A stretch of DNA of 64,000 nt from Parvularcula sp964219355 (GTDB lineage Bacteria > Pseudomonadota > Alphaproteobacteria > Caulobacterales > Parvularculaceae), in the NCBI GenBank assembly GCA_964219355.1, contig CAXPOZ010000004.1:1-64000 (forward strand), written 5' to 3'. A model generated the notes under the pieces. That model was not told where the DNA came from. It ran no database searches and saw nothing but the letters and a program-made list of their open reading frames with translations. This document shows positions 17,977-26,535 of this stretch, piece by piece (the stretch's first letter is position 1; each line of letters opens with the position of its first letter). The position numbers and the translations under genes are program-made.

Positions 17977-18855
17977 ATGAACACCCACACCCAACCACCA
18001 ATCGCCCGCCACACCCGCTCCCTTGCCGCGATTCTGGGGGAGTTTCGCAAGCATAAAGAGCGAATCGCCTTTGTGCCCACCATGGGGGCGTTACATCGCG
18101 GCCACCTCTCCCTTGTCGAGGTCGCCAAGACCCATGCGGAGCGCGTGGTGGTGAGCATTTTCGTGAACCCCAAGCAGTTCGCTCCGACCGAGGATCTGGA
18201 CACCTATCCCCGCACAGAGCTTGCCGATGTCGAAGCACTGTCAAAGGCCGGGGTCGATGCGATCTACATGCCCGATGCGGGCGATATGTATCCCGATGGC
18301 TATCAGACCACGGTGACGGTGCCGGAAGTCGCAAAGCCGCTCGATGGCGCCTCGCGGGGGCCCGGTTATTTTGCCGGCATCGCGACCGTCGTTCTCAAAC
18401 TCTTCAATCAGGTCCGGCCCGATGCGGCGGTCTTCGGCGAGAAGGACTACCAGCAGCTCCTGGTCATCCGGCGGATGGTGCGGGATCTCAATCTCGATAT
18501 CGACATCATCGGCGCGCCGATCATCCGCGAATCGGACGGCCTCGCCATGTCCTCGCGCAATCAGTATCTCTCCGATGAAGAGCGCAACATTGCGGGCTGG
18601 CTCTCAAACGTTATGCGCGACACGACCGCTCTCCTGCGCACAGGCGCCGATCCTGAAGCTGCCCTTGCCAAGGGGATTGAGGGGCTGAAGTCAGTCGGGC
18701 TCGCCCCGGTCGATTATTACGAGCTGCGCCGCGATCCGACGCTGGAGCTGGTCACCTCGCCCGTTGCGCCAGAGGACTGGGCAACAGTCCGGCTTTTTGC
18801 CGCCGTGATGCTGGGACGCACACGGCTGATCGACAATATGGCGGTCTCAGAGTGA
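17977..18855 (+). CDS. panC: pantothenate synthetase
   Basis: A 292-residue enzyme that joins pantoate and beta-alanine with ATP to make pantothenate. Signatures are the HIGH-like motif TMGALHRGHLSLV, FVNPKQF, FGEKDYQQL and MSSRNQYLS. Length is typical. GGGGGAG is 2 nt before the ATG. panB and panD are not in the window. The last 139 nt overlap the antisense end of the DUF817 gene. Confidence 0.96.
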   Translation: MNTHTQPPIARHTRSLAAILGEFRKHKERIAFVPTMGALHRGHLSLVEVAKTHAERVVVSIFVNPKQFAPTEDLDTYPRTELADVEALSKAGVDAIYMPDAGDMYPDGYQTTVTVPEVAKPLDGASRGPGYFAGIATVVLKLFNQVRPDAAVFGEKDYQQLLVIRRMVRDLNLDIDIIGAPIIRESDGLAMSSRNQYLSDEERNIAGWLSNVMRDTTALLRTGADPEAALAKGIEGLKSVGLAPVDYYELRRDPTLELVTSPVAPEDWATVRLFAAVMLGRTRLIDNMAVSE

Positions 18856-19700
18856 ACCTCCGCTCTCGGCGGGTGGATCAGGGTCACCAACACCCAGCTT
18901 AAGATCATCAGTAAGAGCCATGAGCCGAATTTGCCGACCGGCACGGGCTCCCAGCCATCCTGCTGGTTGGGATAAAGCCAGCTCCCGGTCAGCGTGCCGA
19001 TATTCTCGGCAAGGAAGATGAATCCCGCGACCAGCACGAAACCGAGCAGCAGCGGCATCCGGTGGCGCCACCGCCAGACCCGGTAATGAACGACCGTGGG
19101 CGCGAACATCACCGCCGCGCCGAGGAACAGCAGGTTTCTGATATCCGGGCCGAAATGATGCCCGAAGAAATTCAGATAGATGAGAACAGCGAGCCCCACC
19201 GTCCATCGCCGCCGCGGATAGTTCGTGAACCGCATGTCAAAGACCCGGAAGACCCGCGCGAGATACGATCCCACCGCCGCATACATGAAGCCCGAGAACA
19301 GCGGCACCCCGCCAATCCGCAGCAAATTCGCTTCAGGATAAACCCAGGAGCCATGCGCGGTCTTGAAGACCTCCATCCCGGTGCCGACGAGATGGAAGAC
19401 TAGAATAACCATCGCCTCCCTTGGCCGCTCAAACCGCGTGATGAGAAAAATGATCTGAAGGCTGAGCGCATAGAGGAACAGGAAGTCATACCGCGCCACC
19501 GGCATGGTCTCGGGCCAGGCGATACCGGTGAGAAGGAGGGCCATGACCATGAGGCCGCCGAAAAGGCACGCCCAGGCCTGCTTGATCCCGAAGACGAGAA
19601 ACTCCGCTCCGGCGGTCACGACAGGCTGGGGGGCAAACCGCGCCGCCCACCTCTCTCCTGAAGGCAGCAGCGTGGACAGGACCTGATCGACACGGCTCAC
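18717..19700 (-). CDS. DUF817 integral membrane protein with antisense tail
   Basis: A 327-residue polytopic membrane protein of the DUF817 family, with about eight hydrophobic segments and conserved ENIGTLTGSWLYPNQ and GSWVYPEAN motifs. A GTG start at 19700 with GGGAGG 9 nt upstream is preferred. The hydrophobic domain ends near TLIHPP, just outside panC. About 47 further codons, low-complexity and Ser/Arg-rich, run antisense into panC before a TAA. This tail is probably not a conserved part. The function of DUF817 is unknown. Confidence 0.82.
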   Translation of the reverse strand: MSRVDQVLSTLLPSGERWAARFAPQPVVTAGAEFLVFGIKQAWACLFGGLMVMALLLTGIAWPETMPVARYDFLFLYALSLQIIFLITRFERPREAMVILVFHLVGTGMEVFKTAHGSWVYPEANLLRIGGVPLFSGFMYAAVGSYLARVFRVFDMRFTNYPRRRWTVGLAVLIYLNFFGHHFGPDIRNLLFLGAAVMFAPTVVHYRVWRWRHRMPLLLGFVLVAGFIFLAENIGTLTGSWLYPNQQDGWEPVPVGKFGSWLLLMILSWVLVTLIHPPRAEVHSETAILSISRVRPSITAAKSRTVAQSSGATGEVTSSSVGSRRSS

Positions 19701-19801
19701 TTGGATGATCCTCCCTCTCGCCCCACATCTTTTCAATGAGGGTGACGGCATTGTGGCCACGCGAAGGCGCCGTTAAGATAATTGCGGCAGGGAGAGTATC
19801 G

Positions 19802-21304
19802 ATGCACGGGATGACGAAACCTTACCGCAGGTCTCCATTTTGGGCCGCGCTGGCACTTCTCGGGCTTATCCTCTTCACCTTGCAGGGTATTTTCGGCGCG
19901 ATCGCGCAGAATGACGCCCAGTCGCGCGGCACGATCCTGACCCTCGACGGCCCGGTCACGCCGGCTTCCGCCGACTATCTCGTACGCGAGATTGGCGCGG
20001 CCTCCTCGCGCGGCGAGGAACTGGTGATCATGGAGATCGACACGCCAGGCGGGCTTGTCACCTCGATGAAGGACATCATTCAGGCGATCCTCGCCTCAGA
20101 GACCCCCGTCGTCACCTATGTCAGCCCGCAGGGCGCGCAATCGGCCAGCGCCGGGCTCTACATCATGTATTCAGCGCATGTCTCGGCCATGGCGCCCGCG
20201 ACCAATACGGGCTCCGCCACCCCGATCGAGATTGGCGGCACGGGCGGCGGCGAAAGCCCGTTCGAAGAACCGGCGGTCCCCTCCTCTGATCCGGATGAGG
20301 ACGAGGCGAACGGTTTTGGCGAGGAGAGCGAACCCTCAAGCCAGCCAGTCGATATCTCCAATGAAGCCTCCATGCGCGGCAAGATCATCGAGGATTCGGT
20401 GGCCTATATCCGCTCGCTCGCGGAACTGCGCGGCCGCAACGCCGACTGGGCCGAAAAGGCCGTGCGCCCCCCTTCGGCGAGCGTCACCGCCAATGAAGCG
20501 CTGGAGCTGGGCGTCATCGACATTGTCGCAGAGGATCTGGAAGACCTGCTCGCCCAGCTTGATGGCCGGACCGTCACGGTCGCCTCCGGCGAGACGACGA
20601 TCTCAACTGGCGATGTGGTCCTGACCCGTGTCGAGCCGACCCTGTTCGAGCGTATCCTCGGCTTTCTTGCCGATCCCAATGTCGCGGCGATCCTCCTCAC
20701 CCTTGGGACCACCGGCATCATTGCCGAGCTGTGGAACCCGGGCTCAATTCTGCCTGGCACGGTTGGGATCGTCTGCCTTCTCCTCGCCCTCGCGGCTTTC
20801 CGGGTGCTGCCTTATGACGGGCTGTTCCTCGCACTGATGGGGGTTGGGGCCTTCCTCGTCTTCATCGAGTTCTTCACCCCGACCTTCGGGCTCGCCGGTG
20901 CCACCGGGATAGGGCTTTTCACGGTCGGGCTGTGGTTCCTCTTCCCCGGTGAGTTCCGAGTCGCCCCCGCCGTTTTGATCGGCACGGTCGGCTCTGCCGC
21001 CGTGGTCCTCGGCCTCTCAATCTTCGCGCTGGCAGGCTCGCGCAGCCATGGCCCTCTGATCGGGCAGGAAGCGATCCGTAAACGCACAGGCCGCGTTGAC
21101 GAATGGGATCCAAAAACCGGCGAAGGTCATGTTATCGTCGATGGCGAACGCTGGCGCGCCCGGTCGAAAGACCCCCTCAAGGAAGGCGATGCCATCAAGG
21201 TGCAGGACGTCGACGGCATCGTCCTTGTCGTGAAGAAAAACAGCGCCAGCCAGAATGGCGTCTCCAGATTCATGCCCCGTCGCGGGCAACCAGAAACCAA
21301 TTGA
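19802..21304 (+). CDS. NfeD-family membrane-bound ClpP-class protease
   Basis: A 500-residue protein with a signal anchor, a ClpP-like serine protease domain (about residues 40-270), four membrane helices and a C-terminal OB-fold NfeD domain (about 435-490). The nucleophile is in SASAGLYI and the general-base Lys in WAEKAVR. An acidic Ser/Glu/Asp-rich insert separates the two parts of the protease domain. The start at 19802 follows GGGAGAG. The slipin gene lies 15 nt downstream; NfeD proteases pair with and cleave slipins in well-studied archaeal examples. Confidence 0.9.
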   Translation: MHGMTKPYRRSPFWAALALLGLILFTLQGIFGAIAQNDAQSRGTILTLDGPVTPASADYLVREIGAASSRGEELVIMEIDTPGGLVTSMKDIIQAILASETPVVTYVSPQGAQSASAGLYIMYSAHVSAMAPATNTGSATPIEIGGTGGGESPFEEPAVPSSDPDEDEANGFGEESEPSSQPVDISNEASMRGKIIEDSVAYIRSLAELRGRNADWAEKAVRPPSASVTANEALELGVIDIVAEDLEDLLAQLDGRTVTVASGETTISTGDVVLTRVEPTLFERILGFLADPNVAAILLTLGTTGIIAELWNPGSILPGTVGIVCLLLALAAFRVLPYDGLFLALMGVGAFLVFIEFFTPTFGLAGATGIGLFTVGLWFLFPGEFRVAPAVLIGTVGSAAVVLGLSIFALAGSRSHGPLIGQEAIRKRTGRVDEWDPKTGEGHVIVDGERWRARSKDPLKEGDAIKVQDVDGIVLVVKKNSASQNGVSRFMPRRGQPETN

Positions 21305-21319
21305 CCTTAGAGGTATCCC

Positions 21320-22078
21320 ATGATCCCTGTTGATCTCATCTCCATCACTATCCCGCTTCTGATATTCGCGTTCTTTGTTCTGACGAATATCTTCAAGATC
21401 CTGAAGGAATATGAGCGGGGCGTCGTCTTCACCCTCGGCCGCGTCGGCCGCAAAGCCTCAGGCCCGGGCCTCATCATCCTGATCCCGATGCTCCAGCAGC
21501 TTCGCAAGGTTGATATGCGGACCCTTGTGGCGGATGTGCCGCCGCAGGATGTCATCTCGCGCGACAACGTCTCGGTGAACGTCAATGCTGTCATCTATTA
21601 CCGCGTGATTGATGCGGTTCGCGCCGTCGTCCAAGTCGAGAACTATCAGGAAGCAACCAGCCAACTTGCACAGACAACACTTCGCTCCGTGCTCGGCAAG
21701 CATGATCTTGATGAGATGCTGCAGGAACGCGACCAGCTGAACAAGGACATCCAGCATATCCTCGATGAGCAGACCGAAGCCTGGGGCATCAAAGTCGCCA
21801 ATGTCGAAATCAAGCGCGTCGATGTCGACTCAAGCATGATCCGCGCGATTGCCCGTCAGGCCGAGGCCGAGCGTGAACGTCGTGCCAAGGTCATTCTTGC
21901 AGAAGGTGAACTGCAGGCGGCGGACAAACTCCGCGAAGCCGCCGATGTGCTGGCGAGCTCCCCTTCTTCCATGCAGCTGCGTTACCTCAACACGCTGCAG
22001 GAAATCGCATCAGACAAGACGAACACCATCGTCTTCCCCTTCTCACCAGAAGATATCGCGAAGATGCTGGGCCGCTGA
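21320..22078 (+). CDS. slipin (stomatin/prohibitin-like SPFH protein)
   Basis: A 252-residue protein with one N-terminal membrane segment (5-25) and an SPFH domain (about 30-210; motifs EYERGVVFTLGR, GPGLIILIP, RSVLGKHDLDE) followed by a coiled helix. Slipins organise membrane microdomains and often act with the NfeD protease encoded just upstream. AGAGG lies 6 nt before the ATG. Length is normal for the family. Confidence 0.92.
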   Translation: MIPVDLISITIPLLIFAFFVLTNIFKILKEYERGVVFTLGRVGRKASGPGLIILIPMLQQLRKVDMRTLVADVPPQDVISRDNVSVNVNAVIYYRVIDAVRAVVQVENYQEATSQLAQTTLRSVLGKHDLDEMLQERDQLNKDIQHILDEQTEAWGIKVANVEIKRVDVDSSMIRAIARQAEAERERRAKVILAEGELQAADKLREAADVLASSPSSMQLRYLNTLQEIASDKTNTIVFPFSPEDIAKMLGR

Positions 22079-22094
22079 TCGCGGCCCTCGCCGC

Positions 22095-24389
22095 CTAGCG
22101 CGGCATTTCCACTTCATGAGATGCGGCCCATTCTGTAAGGGCGGGCCGCAGGCTCGGCAGGTCGAGCGACATCAGCCGCGCCATCTCATCGCGCAGCTCG
22201 CCGAATGTCACGGAACGGATCATCGCTTTGAGCGGTCCGATCGCGCTTGCCGGTACGGACAGGGTCTCAACCCCGATCGCCAGCAGCGCCAGCGCCATCA
22301 GCGAATCTCCCGCCTGCTCTCCGCAATAGCCGATCGGCTTGCCTGCGGCTTTCGCTTCCTTGACCGTCCGGCCAAGGAAGGAAACAAATGACGGCGAGAG
22401 CGGGTCATAGCGGCGGCTGACCGCATCGGTCTCGCGGTCGGCAGCAAAGAAGAACTGCGCCAGATCATTCCCGCCAATCGAGAGGAAGTCACATTCGCGC
22501 GCGATCTCCCGCAACTGCCACGCAGCCGCCGGAATTTCGATCATCGAGCCGATGCGGATTTTCGGCGGCTCGCCATGAAGCTTACGATAGCGGTCGAGCT
22601 CCTTGTCGACCATCTTCTTGGCTGTGATCAGCTCCTCGCGGGTTGTCACCAGTGGGAACATGAAATTGAGGCTGCGACCACGCGCAGCAGAAATCAGGGC
22701 ACGGATCTGTGTCCGCATCAGGCCTTCGCGATCGAGTGACATCCGAAGGCCGCGCCAGCCCATGGCCGGGTTCGCTTCACGCGGGCCGGTCATATAGCCT
22801 GCGCGCTTGTCGGACCCGATATCGGCGGTCCGGAAGATGACTGGCTTGTCGCCCGCCGCATCCATGATCTGCCGGTAAAGCGTCTCCTGCGCGGACGCCG
22901 TCGGCAGGCTCTGACCGAGGAGGAATTGCAGCTCTGTCCGGAACAGCCCGACCGCCTTGGCGCCGGTTTCCTCCAGATGCGGCATGTCGATGAGAAGGCC
23001 CGCATTCATCTGCAATTCGATCCGCACACCATCTTTCGTAACGGCGGGCTCATGGCGCAGGCTCGCATAATGGGCCAGTGCCTCACTGCGGAGGCGGGAT
23101 TTGTCGGCAAAGGCGACCCTTGTCGTCTCCGGCGGGCGCAGATGCACCTCACCGGTCGAGCCATCAATGATGACCTCATCCCCGGCTATGGCCAGATCGA
23201 CAATCTCGGGCAGGCCCGAAACCATCGGTATACCGAGCGAGCGGGCAATGATCGCCGCATGGCTCGTCCCCGCCGCCTCGCCGACGACAACGCCGTTGAG
23301 CTGCGGCGAGTGATATTCGAGGAGTTCGGCCGGCCCCAGGGATTCGGCGAGAAGAACGGCGTTCTCCGGCAGCTCGCCCGGACCCGTCGATGTATCACCG
23401 GACAGAACACGGAGCAGACGCCGCGTCAGGTCCTCAAGATCATGGAACCGTTCACGCAGATACGGGTCAGAGACTTCCCGCATCTTCTTGCGGTTCTCGG
23501 CCTGCACCTGCTCGACAGCCGATTCAGCACTCAGGCCCGCAAGGACCTTCTCCGTCATCTTCCGTGCCCAGCCTTTGTCATAGGCGAACAGGCGGAAGAC
23601 TTCGAGCACTTCGCGCGTGCTGCCCGACAGATTCGGGTCGCGCGCGATCATGTCATCGACGGATTTCTGGACCTCGGCGATCGCGTCTTCGAGCTTCTGC
23701 TTCTCAAGCGCCACATCGCTGGCAAAGGTCGGGTGCGCGCGAATACGCGGATCACGTCGGAAGACGATGCCATGCGCAATCCCGGCAACGATCGGGCTGC
23801 CTTTCGCGGTCTCCGGCTTGTGCAGGAGGGCTGCGACATCTTCGGTGTCGCGCGCTTCGAGCAGCTCACCTGTCGCGACAATCTCGGCCAGAATGGTCGC
23901 AACGGTCTGCGCGACTTCCAGCTCATCATCCGTATAGACCCGTTCGGTCCGGTTCTGGATGACAAGAACACCAAGCACCTGCCCCGACCGGATGATCGGC
24001 ACACCAAGGAAACCGTTCAGATCGTCCTCGCCGGTTTCTTCCCGATAAGAGAAAGCCTCATGCGATTTGGCGTCCTTGACCTGCAGCGGCTGTTTGCGCC
24101 GGGCGACCCAGCCGACAAGCCCCTCATCCATCCCCATCCGCGTGACGTGGATGGCCGACTGCTTCAGGCCCTCAGAGGCAAAGAGTTCGAGCACATCGTC
24201 CGGACGCCGCACATAGATCGAGCAGACGTCACCGACGAGGCTGGCCGCAATAGTTTTTGCGAACTGGTCGAGCCGGTCCTGCGCCGTGCCGCCGGTCTCC
24301 GCCATGATCTGGCGCAGGCGCTGAAGCAGCGCGCGCGGGGCTGGCCGGAGCCGCGGGCCGAAGCCCGTCTCTGTCACGTCGCTGCTCAT
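22095..24389 (-). CDS. ptsP: PTS-Ntr enzyme I (phosphoenolpyruvate-protein phosphotransferase)
   Basis: A 764-residue enzyme I of the nitrogen-related phosphotransferase system. It has an N-terminal GAF domain (about 15-165), a phosphohistidine domain with active His in GTSHAAIIARSLGIP, and a C-terminal PEP-binding barrel with GYCGEQAGD. It transfers phosphate from PEP to NPr and then EIIA-Ntr. Its start overlaps lysC by 4 nt (ATGA), so the two are translationally coupled; the lysC-ptsP order is common in alphaproteobacteria. npr and ptsN are not in the window. Confidence 0.95.
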   Translation of the reverse strand: MSSDVTETGFGPRLRPAPRALLQRLRQIMAETGGTAQDRLDQFAKTIAASLVGDVCSIYVRRPDDVLELFASEGLKQSAIHVTRMGMDEGLVGWVARRKQPLQVKDAKSHEAFSYREETGEDDLNGFLGVPIIRSGQVLGVLVIQNRTERVYTDDELEVAQTVATILAEIVATGELLEARDTEDVAALLHKPETAKGSPIVAGIAHGIVFRRDPRIRAHPTFASDVALEKQKLEDAIAEVQKSVDDMIARDPNLSGSTREVLEVFRLFAYDKGWARKMTEKVLAGLSAESAVEQVQAENRKKMREVSDPYLRERFHDLEDLTRRLLRVLSGDTSTGPGELPENAVLLAESLGPAELLEYHSPQLNGVVVGEAAGTSHAAIIARSLGIPMVSGLPEIVDLAIAGDEVIIDGSTGEVHLRPPETTRVAFADKSRLRSEALAHYASLRHEPAVTKDGVRIELQMNAGLLIDMPHLEETGAKAVGLFRTELQFLLGQSLPTASAQETLYRQIMDAAGDKPVIFRTADIGSDKRAGYMTGPREANPAMGWRGLRMSLDREGLMRTQIRALISAARGRSLNFMFPLVTTREELITAKKMVDKELDRYRKLHGEPPKIRIGSMIEIPAAAWQLREIARECDFLSIGGNDLAQFFFAADRETDAVSRRYDPLSPSFVSFLGRTVKEAKAAGKPIGYCGEQAGDSLMALALLAIGVETLSVPASAIGPLKAMIRSVTFGELRDEMARLMSLDLPSLRPALTEWAASHEVEMPR

Positions 24390-25687
24390 GCGCCTCCTTC
24401 GGACACCTCACCGAGCCCGAAGGCATCATGCAGGGTACGGACGGCAAGTTCGGTATAATCCGCCGGGATCAAGGCGCTGATCTTGATCTCGGAAGTCGAG
24501 ATGTTGTGGATGTTGATGCCCTTTTTGCCGAAGGCCGCGAACATGGTTGCGGCGACACCGGAATGGTCATTCATCCCCACCCCGATGATCGAGACCTTGG
24601 AGACATCCTGATCCGCCATCAGATCGGTGAAGCCGATCTCATCCTTCAGCCCCGCAAGGATCGACTGCGCCAGCGAGAGGTCCGCTTCCTTCAGGGTGAA
24701 GGACATGTTGGCCGACTCCCCGGCCCGCGCCTGCGACTGGACGATCATGTCGATATTGACCTTCGCATCGGCCAGCGCCGTGAAGATGATGCCGGATTTG
24801 CCCGGCACGTTGGGAACCCCGAGGAGCGAGATACGCGCTTCCGCCCGGCTCGGCACAACGGCGGAGACAGTGCGGCGTTCGATGATATCGTTTTCATCCA
24901 TGATCAGTGTACATGCTCCATTTTCACCCGGTTCGGTCAGGCTCGACAGCACCCGGATGGGCACGCCATGCGCCATGGCGATCCCCACGCTGCGCGTATG
25001 CAGAACCTTTGCCCCCACCGAGGCCATTTCCAGCATCTCCTCAAAGGTCAGCCGGTCGAGACGCCGGGCCGAGGCAACGATCCTCGGATCGGAAGTATAG
25101 ACGCCGTCGACATCCGTGTAGATGTCACATCGGCAAGCTTTGAGCGCCGCGGCCAGCGCCACGGCGGTCGTGTCCGAGCCGCCTCGGCCGATCGTCGTGA
25201 TCCGGCCATCGGGACTGACCCCCTGGAAACCCGCGACAACGGCGACTTCGCCCTGCTTGAACGTGTTTGCCAGCGTTGTGGTATCAATATGGTGTATTGT
25301 GGCGGCGCTGGGGGTGTCATCGGTGCGCATCGCCACCTGCCAGCCAAGGAAAGACCGCGCGGCGATCCCCTCCCGCTGCAGCACGAGCGCCAGAAGCCCC
25401 GCCGTCACCTGCTCGCCAGAGGACACCACCGTGTCGACATCGGCATTACGGTGAAGCCCTTCGCCGGCCGCCGCCGCCGCGAGCCCGACCAGCCGGTCGG
25501 TCTCCCCGGCCATGGCCGAAACCACGACACAGACTTCCTTGCCAGACGCCACTTCCGCCGCGACATGGCGGGCGACCCGCTCAATCCGGGAGAGATCGGC
25601 GACAGATGTGCCGCCGAATTTCATCACCAGACGATTGTCGAGCCGGTCCTTTGGCCGAACTGCGGCACTTGCGGTACTTGCTGGCAA
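24386..25687 (-). CDS. lysC: aspartate kinase
   Basis: A 433-residue enzyme for the first step of lysine, threonine and methionine synthesis, phosphorylating aspartate. The kinase domain begins MKFGGTSVADLSRIERV near residue 22 and includes GRGGSDTTAVAL; two ACT domains fill the last 150 residues and should give lysine/threonine feedback. A TTG at 25687 with GGAGGG upstream is taken as start; a GTG-ATG pair near 25630 would give a shorter N-terminus typical of the family. Confidence 0.95.
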   Translation of the reverse strand: MPASTASAAVRPKDRLDNRLVMKFGGTSVADLSRIERVARHVAAEVASGKEVCVVVSAMAGETDRLVGLAAAAAGEGLHRNADVDTVVSSGEQVTAGLLALVLQREGIAARSFLGWQVAMRTDDTPSAATIHHIDTTTLANTFKQGEVAVVAGFQGVSPDGRITTIGRGGSDTTAVALAAALKACRCDIYTDVDGVYTSDPRIVASARRLDRLTFEEMLEMASVGAKVLHTRSVGIAMAHGVPIRVLSSLTEPGENGACTLIMDENDIIERRTVSAVVPSRAEARISLLGVPNVPGKSGIIFTALADAKVNIDMIVQSQARAGESANMSFTLKEADLSLAQSILAGLKDEIGFTDLMADQDVSKVSIIGVGMNDHSGVAATMFAAFGKKGINIHNISTSEIKISALIPADYTELAVRTLHDAFGLGEVSEGGA

Positions 25688-25779
25688 ACCGGAAACCCTC
25701 CACCCAGATAAGAATTTGCACTGCTAGGGCAGTCTGCGGCATCTCGCAATCGCACCAAAACTGAGCACAGGATAAGCAA

Positions 25780-26532
25780 ATGGCTCACGGAACGACCACA
25801 ATCGACGCTTCAGAGGTTGAGAAATTCTCAGCCATCGCTGCCGAATGGTGGGATCCTTTTGGCAAATTCAAGCCGCTGCACAAGTTCAATCCGACCCGGC
25901 TGGCCCTGATCAAGGACCGGATCTGCGCCCATTTCGGCCGCAACCGGGAGGATATCCGCCCGCTCGAAGGGCTCCGCCTGCTCGATATTGGCTGCGGCGG
26001 CGGGCTGGTTTCAGAACCGATGACCCGGCTCGGCGCGACGGTCACCGGGCTCGATGCGGCGGAGAAGAATGTGAAGACGGCGCTGGCCCATGCGCAGGAA
26101 ACGGGGCTCGAAATCGACTATCGCTGCACCACGGTCGAGGAACTGGCCGCGTCGGACGAGCCGCAATTCGATGCGGTCCTCAATCTCGAAGTCGTCGAGC
26201 ATGTCGCCGATATCGACCTCTTCCTCGGCAAGTCAGCAGACCTTGTCCGCCCCGGCGGGATGATGGCCGTCGCGACGATCAACCGCACGCTCAAAGCCCT
26301 CGCGACCGCCAAGATCGGCGCGGAATATATCCTGCGATGGCTGCCCGCCGGCACGCATGACCCTCGGAAATTCGTGAAACCCGCCGAGATCCGCAAAGCG
26401 CTTGAGAAATCCGGCTTGCGGATCGAGTCCGTCTCCGGTGTCTCCTACCGCCCGCTTCAGGACAAATGGGCAGTCAGCGAAGACCTCTCGGTCAATTACA
26501 TGATGTTCGCGTCAAAACCGGACGTGAGCTGA
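25780..26532 (+). CDS. ubiG: 3-demethylubiquinone-9 3-methyltransferase
   Basis: A 250-residue SAM-dependent methyltransferase that performs both O-methylations of ubiquinone synthesis. Characteristic are N-terminal DASEVEKFSAIAAEWWDP, the SAM loop LLDIGCGGGLVSEPM, NLEVVEHVAD and the C-terminal SVNYMMFA. The length matches UbiG. It is divergent from lysC and its stop lies 3 nt from the convergent comEC stop. Confidence 0.96.
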   Translation: MAHGTTTIDASEVEKFSAIAAEWWDPFGKFKPLHKFNPTRLALIKDRICAHFGRNREDIRPLEGLRLLDIGCGGGLVSEPMTRLGATVTGLDAAEKNVKTALAHAQETGLEIDYRCTTVEELAASDEPQFDAVLNLEVVEHVADIDLFLGKSADLVRPGGMMAVATINRTLKALATAKIGAEYILRWLPAGTHDPRKFVKPAEIRKALEKSGLRIESVSGVSYRPLQDKWAVSEDLSVNYMMFASKPDVS

Positions 26533-26535
26533 TCA

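Noticed and set aside
22926..25711. Long plus-strand open frames of 510 and 427 codons
   Set aside because: They are antisense to ptsP and lysC, whose family motifs and codon use are clear. High-GC genes often give such long shadow frames.
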